A DNA stretch of 64,000 nt from Bacteroidia bacterium (GTDB taxonomy: Bacteria; Bacteroidota; Bacteroidia; Flavobacteriales; Flavobacteriaceae), in assembly GCA_030428865.1 (NCBI GenBank), contig JAUIEK010000008.1:1-64000 (forward strand), given 5' to 3'. The first letter of the stretch is position 1, and the number at the start of each line of letters is the position of its first letter. Positions 10,439 through 19,090 of the stretch are shown here, one piece after another. The translations under genes and the position numbers were made by a program. The notes under the pieces were generated by a model. The model searched no databases and was not told where the DNA came from. It saw nothing but the letters and a program-made list of their open reading frames with translations.

Positions 10439-11902
10439 TTAATTTTTTGAAGGTACATTCTTTAGGATTTCGAGTAAGAACTTCCAAAATTTTTGAACAG
10501 AAGTAATACTCACTCGTTCATCTGGAGAGTGTGCGCCTTTGATAGTTGGTCCAAAAGAAATCATGTCTATTTTAGGATAATTTGTGCCTAAAATTCCACA
10601 CTCTAAACCAGCATGACAGGCAACTACTCTAGGACGTTCTTTAAATAAATTTTGATATACTTTTTTAAGAATAGATAATATCTCAGAATTAGTATTGGGT
10701 TGCCAACCAGGATAAGAACCTGTTAACTCAACTTCAAAACCAGCAAGTTCAAAACAAGATTGAATTGAATTAGCTAAATCGTACTTAGACGAATCAACAG
10801 ACGAACGAGTTAGGCATTGAATATCTATATTTCCATCTTTGACCAAGACTTTTGCTAGATTATTGGAAGTTTCAACTAAATCATCCATATCAGCACTCAT
10901 TTTGTTAACTCCGTTTTGAACAGTGTAAATAGATTTAATTAGACCTTCTTGGACACCTAAATTCACTATAGAATCTGGTTTTTTTGCAGGTTCAATTTCA
11001 ATAAAAAGATTCGGTTCAGTTGACTTTAGTTCGTTTTTTATTGATAGAATTAACTCTTTCATTCCATAATTGAAAGGTTCTTCAGAAACTTTATCAATAA
11101 CGATCCATGCTTTACTTTCTCTCGGAATAGCATTGCGTAAACCACCTCCATTTATTTCACTTACTCGCAATCCAAATAGTTCAAACCCATTGTATAAAAG
11201 ACGATTTAAAATTTTATTAGCATTGCCTAATCCTTTGTGTATATCCATTCCTGAATGCCCTCCTTGTAAACCGTTTACAGAAATTGTATAAGCTACTGTG
11301 TCAGCAGGCACAGCTTCTTGCTGATACGCTCTTCTAGCAGTGATATCAATGCCTCCTGCGCAACCAATATTGATTTCATCATCATCTTCTGTATCTAAAT
11401 TCAGAAGAATTTCTCCTTGTAGCAAATTGGCTTCAAGTCCCATTGCGCCAGTCATACCGGTTTCTTCATCAATAGTAAAAAGAGCTTCTAAAGAAGGATG
11501 ATCAACATCTTTAGAAGATAAAACAGCCATGATGGCTGCAACGCCTAAACCATTATCTGCTCCAAGAGTAGTGTCTTTTGCAGTAACCCAATCTTTATCA
11601 ATCAACATTTCTATTCCTTGATTATCAAAATCAAAAACGGTATCCGAATTTTTTTGATGAACCATGTCTAAATGGCTTTGGAGTACAACTGTTTTTCGAT
11701 TCTCCATGCCAACGGTTGCTGGTTTTTTGATAATCACATTTCCAACTTTATCAACAAAAGTTTCTAGGTTTAATGAGTTACCAAAGTTTACCATAAATTG
11801 GATAACTTTTTCTTCTTTTTTAGAAGGTCTTGGAACTGCATTTAAATCACAAAAGTGATTCCATAAAGAATTAGGTTGTAGTTGTCTGATTTCGGCACTC
11901 AT
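10439..11902 (-). CDS. pepD: Aminoacyl-histidine dipeptidase (PepD, M20 family)
   Basis: LQSHLDMVHQKN, DWVTAKDTTLGADNGLGVAAIMA, TIDEETGMTGAMGL motifs. Confidence 0.9.
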   Translation of the reverse strand: MSAEIRQLQPNSLWNHFCDLNAVPRPSKKEEKVIQFMVNFGNSLNLETFVDKVGNVIIKKPATVGMENRKTVVLQSHLDMVHQKNSDTVFDFDNQGIEMLIDKDWVTAKDTTLGADNGLGVAAIMAVLSSKDVDHPSLEALFTIDEETGMTGAMGLEANLLQGEILLNLDTEDDDEINIGCAGGIDITARRAYQQEAVPADTVAYTISVNGLQGGHSGMDIHKGLGNANKILNRLLYNGFELFGLRVSEINGGGLRNAIPRESKAWIVIDKVSEEPFNYGMKELILSIKNELKSTEPNLFIEIEPAKKPDSIVNLGVQEGLIKSIYTVQNGVNKMSADMDDLVETSNNLAKVLVKDGNIDIQCLTRSSVDSSKYDLANSIQSCFELAGFEVELTGSYPGWQPNTNSEILSILKKVYQNLFKERPRVVACHAGLECGILGTNYPKIDMISFGPTIKGAHSPDERVSITSVQKFWKFLLEILKNVPSKN

Positions 11903-11954
11903 TTCATACTTTTTAGTATTCAGTTCAAAAGTAAGAAAACAGATTCCTAAATAG

Positions 11955-12587
11955 TTAGGAAATTTCTAAAATGGATTCTTCTAGTGGTTTTCGTACTTTT
12001 TTTAGGTCTTTCATATAATCATCTTCTGCACGATATCCTACAGGAAGAACCAAAACTGCACTTAAATTCTTTTCTTTTAAATTCAGAATCTCATCGTATT
12101 TGTCTGGAGTAAATCCTTCCATGGGGCAAGAATCAATTTTTTCAATAGCGCAAACTGTTAGTAAGTTACCCATTGCTATATAAGCCTGATTTTTTGCCCA
12201 CGACTGTAGTTCTTCTTTTGTTTTATCTTTCAAATTTCCCAAAAGATACTCTTTAAATGGGTTTAGAATTTCATCAGGAGTGTTTCTTATTTCTTTAATT
12301 CTTTTAAAGTAAGTAACAACATCTGCTTCATCTAAATTTGTGTCAATACATAATACTAAAACATGAGAAGCTTGTGCTACTTGTGGCTGATTCCAACTAT
12401 GTTCAACTAATTTTTGTTGAAGCTCTTTATTTTGAATAACTAATAACTTTATAGGTTGTAAGCCGTAGGAGCTAGGGGTTAAGTTAAACGCTTCTTTTAT
12501 TAAATCTATTTTCTCTTGAGGTAAGATTCTATTTTCGTCAAATTTTTTTACAGCATAACGCCATTTTAAACTTTCGATACTATCCAT
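11955..12587 (-). CDS. NAD(P)H-dependent oxidoreductase, nitroreductase family
   Basis: WRYAVKKFDENRILPQEKIDLIKEAFNLTPSSYGLQPIKLLVI; LPVGYRAEDD. Confidence 0.88.
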   Translation of the reverse strand: MDSIESLKWRYAVKKFDENRILPQEKIDLIKEAFNLTPSSYGLQPIKLLVIQNKELQQKLVEHSWNQPQVAQASHVLVLCIDTNLDEADVVTYFKRIKEIRNTPDEILNPFKEYLLGNLKDKTKEELQSWAKNQAYIAMGNLLTVCAIEKIDSCPMEGFTPDKYDEILNLKEKNLSAVLVLPVGYRAEDDYMKDLKKVRKPLEESILEIS

Positions 12588-12700
12588 TTACATAAATTTT
12601 AAAGCAAAAATATTGCTATTTGAGTATACTCTTAGTTTGAAAATGATAATAAAAATTGATTCTATGATAATTTAATTAGATTTGGTAACTTACCTACGCT

Positions 12701-13969
12701 ATGAAAGAAGATTTCTTGCATTACATATGGAAATTTCAACGGTTTTCTAACCCACTCGTAACTACAAAGGGAGAGTGTGTAGAAGTTGCGTCAGTAGGAA
12801 TGCAGAATCAACTTTCTGGTCCTGATTTTCTGAATGCGAAACTAACTATAGGAAATCAACTATGGATTGGAAACATAGAAATTCACATTCGTGCTTCTGA
12901 TTGGTTTTTACACAAGCACGAAACAGATACCAATTATGATGCTGTTATCTTACATGTTGTTTGGGAAGAAGATGTAGAGGTTTATGGAAGAGACAACAAT
13001 CCGCTTCCGACTGTAGAATTAAGTAAAATTATTTCTGAGGAATTACTGATTCAATATCAGCGTTTTGAATTTTCTGAAAATAGCTGGATACCTTGTGAAA
13101 AAATAGTTGATTTGCCAAAACCAGTTTTGTTGAGTAACTGGTTAGAACGATTGTTTGTTCAACGTCTGGAAAACAAAAGTTTATTAATAGAACAGTTATT
13201 GAAAAAATCGAATAATGATTGGGAAGCAGTGTTGTTTCAGTTATTGGCTAAAGGCTTTGGATTGAATAACAATGGCGATGCTTTTCTTCATTGGGCGCAA
13301 TCTTTCCCTTTCTCAATATTGAGAAAATTATGGCATGATAGTCAAGATGTGGCTGCTTTGTTTTTTGGTCAGGCAGGAATGCTAGAAGATGATATTGAAG
13401 AAGGCTTTTATCAATCGCTTAAAGCAAAGTATACTTATATAAAACATAAGTATCAACTAAATTTAGGCTCTAAAAATCAATTTCAGTTTTATGGACTACG
13501 ACCTCATAACTTTCCTACAATTCGTTTGGCTCAATTAACAGCTTTATACTCAGCTCATAAAACTATTTTTTCAATGTTAACAGGATCAATTTCTTTAAAA
13601 GAAGTTTATGATGTTTTTGATGTTGAAGTTGACAGCTTCTGGAATGAGCATTATACATTTTCAAAAGCATCTAAAAAAAGAACAAAACGGCTAACACAAA
13701 ATTTTGTTGACTTGTTACTAATCAATGTAATTATTCCTATAAAATTTACTCTTTATAAAGCAAAAAATGAAGATAAAAATGATGAATTATTCCAGTTAAT
13801 TACGGGAGTTTCGCCAGAAAAAAATACAATAGTAAACAAGTTTAAAGAAATTGGATTGAAATCGAAAAACGCTCTAGAAACACAGGCATTAATAGAATTA
13901 AAAAATAACTATTGCGCAAAGAAACGATGTTTGCAATGCGCAATAGGACATAAAGTTTTAAATAACTAA
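12701..13969 (+). CDS. DUF2851 family protein
   Basis: MKEDFLHYIWKFQRF...GPDFLNAKLTIGNQLWIGNIEIHIRASDWFLHKH; C-terminal Cys-rich KRCLQCAIG. Confidence 0.85.
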   Translation: MKEDFLHYIWKFQRFSNPLVTTKGECVEVASVGMQNQLSGPDFLNAKLTIGNQLWIGNIEIHIRASDWFLHKHETDTNYDAVILHVVWEEDVEVYGRDNNPLPTVELSKIISEELLIQYQRFEFSENSWIPCEKIVDLPKPVLLSNWLERLFVQRLENKSLLIEQLLKKSNNDWEAVLFQLLAKGFGLNNNGDAFLHWAQSFPFSILRKLWHDSQDVAALFFGQAGMLEDDIEEGFYQSLKAKYTYIKHKYQLNLGSKNQFQFYGLRPHNFPTIRLAQLTALYSAHKTIFSMLTGSISLKEVYDVFDVEVDSFWNEHYTFSKASKKRTKRLTQNFVDLLLINVIIPIKFTLYKAKNEDKNDELFQLITGVSPEKNTIVNKFKEIGLKSKNALETQALIELKNNYCAKKRCLQCAIGHKVLNN

Positions 13970-13971
13970 AC

Positions 13972-16449
13972 TTACTTTTTGGGATATAGAATATCATCAA
14001 TTCTAGAGATACAATCTCTGTAATGATATTTTGTTATTGTATTAACAGATCTTAAACTGGCTGTTTTTAATTGTTTTTTTAAAGCAGATAATTCTCCTTT
14101 AATAATGGAGACCAAATCTGAATTAGAAATCTCTTTTTCATTTAATAAGGTTCGCATTCGCTCAATAAACGATTTTTGTAAACCTCTTCTAAAAACATCT
14201 ACATTTTTTGTATATCTAGTTTCTGAAAAAATTCCATTTTTCAAATCATTAATCATATCAATAGGAGCATAGAAATCTTTTTGAGTCACTTCTGCATTTA
14301 TCATTCGTAATAATCTAGAAGAAGATAAAATAGAAAATAAATGTCTATTCTGTAATCTAGATATTTTTTCTACGTAACCTGCGTGATCAATGTTTTTTAC
14401 AACATCATTAGGGATAAGCCATTGTTGGGTTGAAAAAGTATTCTTTAATAGCCAGTCTATTGACTCTTTTTGTTTTGCTTTTGAAATCACGGTATAAACA
14501 CTTCCTGATTGCTCGGGTTTCTTATTTATTTCATAAACGCCACCAATATTATTGACTACATGTCCTACATAGCGACTCCATACGCTTAGTAACTCGCCAT
14601 GTAATTCTTTTAAATCATCATAATTGTTGGTTTTATCAGATGTCCACTTGGGTAGATTTTTAGCAACAAACCTTAAATTCTTTATGCCATATGTGCTTGC
14701 TTTAACAGGATCATCTCCTATTCCTTCTGTTTGAGATGCTGGGTCAAATCCATTCCATCTTTGAAAACCGAAAACAAATCTTCTATCTCCTTCTTTTTCT
14801 TTAATCCATTTATCAAGGGTTTTGACTTCTTCTTCGGGAGTTTTTACATTCGGAATAACACGATAACCCCAATTGATAGAGTAATGATCGTAAGGACCCA
14901 ACTGACGAATAAAACGAATGTTTTTATCTCCAGGTTGTGCAACATAGTTGTAGCGAGCATAATCCATAATACTAGCTGCAATCCCGTACTTTTGAGTAAA
15001 ATTTCCTGATCGAAGCGAGTCTACAGGGTATGAAAAACTAGCAGCCATATTATGTGGTAAGCCTAAAGCATGTCCTACTTCATGCGCAATTACCATTCGC
15101 ATCATTTCACCGATTTCTTCGTCTGGAGTATTCAAAGTTCTCGCAGAAGGATTTGCGGCGCCTGTTTCTAATAAATATCGATTTCTGTATGAACGCAAAT
15201 GATTATGATACCAAATAATATCGCTTTCTATAATTTCTCCCGAACGCGGATCGGAAACACTAGGTCCTGTTGCATTTCTGGTAGTACTAGCAACATATCG
15301 AATTGTTGAATAACGAATGTCTTCTGGACTAAACTCAGGATCTTCCTCTTTTGTTGGAGGATATTTTGCTATAATGGCATTTTTAAAACCTGCCGTTTCA
15401 AATACTTTTTGCCAATCTTCTACTCCTTGCTTAATATACTTTCTTAGTTTTTTTGGAGTTGCAGGATCTAAATAATATACAATAGGTTTTACAGGCTCGA
15501 CTAATTCACCTCTTTTATACGCTTGTGGATCTTTTGGTTCCAATCTCCAACGCCTTATAAACCGTTTACTGTCCGCTTTTAGTTCTTCTGAATTGTAATC
15601 AACCGTGCTAACAGTAAAGTAGCCTACTCGCTTGTCATACAATCTAGGCATCATAGGTTTTTCGGGCAAAAGAATCATTGATTGGTTTACACGAACAGTT
15701 ATTGTATTTGTGCTAGAATTACTAGGAGCATTATCAGCATCAAATGTAAAATCTTGAATAACCTCTACATTTTTTGGAAAACTTTTAATGTGATTGATAA
15801 AACTACGACTAGGATCTAGACGCTTTACTCTATAGTTTTTTCTAAACGTGCCTGGAATACCTGATATTGCCTTTATATCTGAGGTGAAAAACTTAGTTAC
15901 TTCTACTAAGTTTGCAGTAGAGTCAGGATTAATGGTTTTAATGTCAAAAGCATAAATAATGGGTTCTAAATTATTTGCTTTAACCGATTTAAAAATAGGC
16001 AGACTATCGTTTGCAATGGCACTATATGAGCGGGCTTTTAACAGAATTTTGTTTTTGAATTTCTCCCAAACAACAACTTGAGTATTTACTTTGGTTCCAG
16101 CATTTACATAACCACCTCCTAATCCTGATGGAATATCTTTTAAGCGAGTTACCCAAAGCATTTCTTTTCCTAATAAAGAATTGGGGATTTCGTAAAAAAA
16201 CTTGTTGTCTTTTTCGTGAACATGAAATAATCCTTGATCTGATTTTGTGCTTTTGTTCACAAAATCAGAGTACTTAGCTTCTTTCTTTTTAGCGTTTGAT
16301 ATTGGTTGATTTGTAGTATTTTTTTTGTTCTTTTTTGATTTTCTCCTTTGTGAAAAAACATCAGAAGAACTAGCAATACTAAGTATCGCAATGAGAAATA
16401 GTAAACGTTTCATTGTAGTTTTTAATTTGACTGATAGATAATCAACCAA
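13972..16449 (-). CDS. Zinc-dependent metalloprotease (DUF5117/DUF5118-type zincin)
   Basis: VIAHEVGHALGLPHNMAAS zincin motif; N-terminal signal sequence. The true start may be the internal MKRLLFLIAILSIASS. Confidence 0.9.
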   Translation of the reverse strand: MVDYLSVKLKTTMKRLLFLIAILSIASSSDVFSQRRKSKKNKKNTTNQPISNAKKKEAKYSDFVNKSTKSDQGLFHVHEKDNKFFYEIPNSLLGKEMLWVTRLKDIPSGLGGGYVNAGTKVNTQVVVWEKFKNKILLKARSYSAIANDSLPIFKSVKANNLEPIIYAFDIKTINPDSTANLVEVTKFFTSDIKAISGIPGTFRKNYRVKRLDPSRSFINHIKSFPKNVEVIQDFTFDADNAPSNSSTNTITVRVNQSMILLPEKPMMPRLYDKRVGYFTVSTVDYNSEELKADSKRFIRRWRLEPKDPQAYKRGELVEPVKPIVYYLDPATPKKLRKYIKQGVEDWQKVFETAGFKNAIIAKYPPTKEEDPEFSPEDIRYSTIRYVASTTRNATGPSVSDPRSGEIIESDIIWYHNHLRSYRNRYLLETGAANPSARTLNTPDEEIGEMMRMVIAHEVGHALGLPHNMAASFSYPVDSLRSGNFTQKYGIAASIMDYARYNYVAQPGDKNIRFIRQLGPYDHYSINWGYRVIPNVKTPEEEVKTLDKWIKEKEGDRRFVFGFQRWNGFDPASQTEGIGDDPVKASTYGIKNLRFVAKNLPKWTSDKTNNYDDLKELHGELLSVWSRYVGHVVNNIGGVYEINKKPEQSGSVYTVISKAKQKESIDWLLKNTFSTQQWLIPNDVVKNIDHAGYVEKISRLQNRHLFSILSSSRLLRMINAEVTQKDFYAPIDMINDLKNGIFSETRYTKNVDVFRRGLQKSFIERMRTLLNEKEISNSDLVSIIKGELSALKKQLKTASLRSVNTITKYHYRDCISRIDDILYPKK

Positions 16450-16525
16450 ATTTATAAGTAGAGAAACTGATTTTCTCTAGAGAAATGTTAAAAAAATCCC
16501 AAATGTACATTTGGGGTTTACAATA

Positions 16526-18973
16526 TTAGTATAAGGCTTTGAATTTTTCTGGATTCGCCTCGTGCATTATTTCATACACTTTTTCAAACACATCTTCTGC
16601 AGAAGGTTTTGAGAAATAATCACCATCTGTTCCGTAGGCAGGCCTGTGCGCCTTAGCTGTAAGTGTTGATGGTTTGCTGTCTAAATACTGATATCCGTTT
16701 TGCTTTTCTATAACTTCTTGAAGTAGATAAGCAGAAGCGCCACCTGGTACATCTTCATCAACTACCAATAAACGATTGGTCTTTGCTAATGATTTTACAG
16801 TATCTTGATTAAGGTCAAATGGGAGCAGGCTTTGCGCATCAATAATTTCAATATCAATTCCTGCTTGTAGCAAATCATTCGCTGCTTCTTCTACAACTCT
16901 TAATGTGGAGCCATATGATAAGACTGTTATATCAGTTCCTTCTTTGATGGTTTCAACCACTCCAATGGGAGTTGTGAATTCTCCTAAATTAGAAGGTAAG
17001 TTTTCTTTTAATCGGTAGCCATTTAGACACTCAACAATTAAAGCCGGTTCATCACTTTTTAATAACGTGTTGTAAAAACCTGCCGCTTTTGTCATATTTC
17101 TAGGAACGAGAACGTGAATTCCTCTCACATTATGTATAATACCGCCCATGGGCGATCCTGAGTGCCAAATACCTTCTAAACGATGCCCTCTTGTTCTAAT
17201 AATTAACGGTGCTTTTTGCTTTCCAAAAGTTCGGTAACGAAGCGTAGCTAAATCATCACTGATAATTTGAAGTGCATACAGTAAATAATCCAAGTATTGA
17301 ATTTCTGCAATAGGACGCAAGCCTCTCATTGCCATTCCAATTCCTTGCCCTAAAATAGTAGCTTCTCTAATACCAGTATCAGCAATTCTTACAGCTCCGT
17401 GTTTTTCTTGTAATCCCTCTAGTCCTTGATTAACATCACCAATTTTCCCTGCATCTTCACCAAAAATTAATACTTCAGGGTGTTTTGATAAAATTGCATC
17501 AAAGTTGTCTCTAAGAATAATTCTGCTATCAACCGATTTTGTTTCTGTATAAGTAGGCTTTATTTCTGAAACATTGATAGCGCTTTCCTCTGTTTCACTC
17601 ATTAAATGAGCTGAATATTTAGTGGTTGCTTTTTCAAATGAACTTTTAATAAATTCTTTGATTTCTTGCTTTTCAGGCAGATTTTCGTCTTTTATATAGC
17701 GTAAGACTTTTCGAGCTGTAGAGAGAATATCTTTTCTTATGGGCTCGTTAATAGATTGCAAGTCAGTATTTAGTTTCTGAATAAAAGAGCTATTACTGCT
17801 TTTTTGCGTGATCTTATCAATTATAGTAACTAAAGAGTTTGCTTCTTCTTTTATTTCTTTAATGAAGTCATCCCAAGCAGTTCGTTTGGCAGCACTAACT
17901 TCTTTTTTAGCATCTTTTTCAATAGCTAACAATTCATCTTCTGTATCAATGAACTTTAAAGTTGTTCCGTTGCTATCTTCTAATTCAAAATCTAATATCC
18001 ATTGACGCATTTTTTCAATACAATCAAATTCTTGCTCCCATTCTAAACGTTCTTTGTTTTTATACCGCTCGTGAGACCCAGATGTAGAATGTCCTTGTGG
18101 TTGTGTAAGCTCTTTCACATGGATAAAAACAGGAGTGTGTTGTTCTCTAGCAATTTTAGAAGCTTTGTTGTATACATCAGTTAATTGAACATAATCCCAA
18201 CCATTAACAACAAAAATTTCATAACCGTTGGTGTCTTTTTCTTTTTGAAATCCTTTAAGAATCTCTGAGATATTTTCTTTAGTCGTTTGGTGTTTAGCAT
18301 GAACAGAAATACCATATTCATCATCCCAAACACTAATAATCATAGGGACTTGCATCACGCCTGCAGCATTGATGGTTTCAAAGAATAAACCTTCGCTAGT
18401 ACTTGCGTTTCCAATAGTTCCCCAAGCTACTTCGTTACCGTTATTAGAAAACTGTGTGTAATTGTGTAACTCATTTACATTTCTATATACTTTAGAGGCT
18501 TGGGCAAGACCTAGCAAACGTGGCATTTGCCCTGCTGTGGGAGAGATATCTGCACTTGAGTTTTTTTGTTGCGTCAGGTTTTTCCATTGACCATTTTCAT
18601 CTAAAGAATGCGTAGCAAAATGTCCGCCCATTTGACGTCCTGCAGACATTGGTTCTTTTTCAATATCGGTGTGAGCATACAATCCTGCAAAGAATTGCTG
18701 GGCATTTAGCTGCCCAATAGCCATCATAAAAGTTTGATCTCTATAATAACCCGAGCGGAAATCACCATTCTTAAAAGCTTTAGCCATTGCTAGTTGAGGC
18801 ACTTCTTTCCCATCACCAAAAATTCCAAACTTGGCTTTACCAGTTAAAACTTCACGCCTTCCTAATAAGCTGCACTCTCTACTTATCCTTGCAATTTTAT
18901 AATCAGATAGAACCTCTTTCTTAAAATCTTCAAAGGAAATTTCAGGCGCTTGTAAAGTAACGGGATTTGACAT
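16526..18973 (-). CDS. Alpha-ketoacid dehydrogenase E1, fused alpha and beta subunits
   Basis: Alpha-type TPP domain followed by beta-type FGEDAGKIGDVNQGLEGLQEKHG...DTGIREATILGQGIGMAMRGLRPIAEIQYLDYL. Confidence 0.92.
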   Translation of the reverse strand: MSNPVTLQAPEISFEDFKKEVLSDYKIARISRECSLLGRREVLTGKAKFGIFGDGKEVPQLAMAKAFKNGDFRSGYYRDQTFMMAIGQLNAQQFFAGLYAHTDIEKEPMSAGRQMGGHFATHSLDENGQWKNLTQQKNSSADISPTAGQMPRLLGLAQASKVYRNVNELHNYTQFSNNGNEVAWGTIGNASTSEGLFFETINAAGVMQVPMIISVWDDEYGISVHAKHQTTKENISEILKGFQKEKDTNGYEIFVVNGWDYVQLTDVYNKASKIAREQHTPVFIHVKELTQPQGHSTSGSHERYKNKERLEWEQEFDCIEKMRQWILDFELEDSNGTTLKFIDTEDELLAIEKDAKKEVSAAKRTAWDDFIKEIKEEANSLVTIIDKITQKSSNSSFIQKLNTDLQSINEPIRKDILSTARKVLRYIKDENLPEKQEIKEFIKSSFEKATTKYSAHLMSETEESAINVSEIKPTYTETKSVDSRIILRDNFDAILSKHPEVLIFGEDAGKIGDVNQGLEGLQEKHGAVRIADTGIREATILGQGIGMAMRGLRPIAEIQYLDYLLYALQIISDDLATLRYRTFGKQKAPLIIRTRGHRLEGIWHSGSPMGGIIHNVRGIHVLVPRNMTKAAGFYNTLLKSDEPALIVECLNGYRLKENLPSNLGEFTTPIGVVETIKEGTDITVLSYGSTLRVVEEAANDLLQAGIDIEIIDAQSLLPFDLNQDTVKSLAKTNRLLVVDEDVPGGASAYLLQEVIEKQNGYQYLDSKPSTLTAKAHRPAYGTDGDYFSKPSAEDVFEKVYEIMHEANPEKFKALY

Positions 18974-19090
18974 ATAACTAGCTTTTTGGATTCTTGCAAA
19001 GGTAGTTTTTTTAAGTGAAATTTAAAAATATCCTTTTTCGTTATGAATTATTCAATGATATGGCTAAATAATAATGGTTTGGTGTGAAAT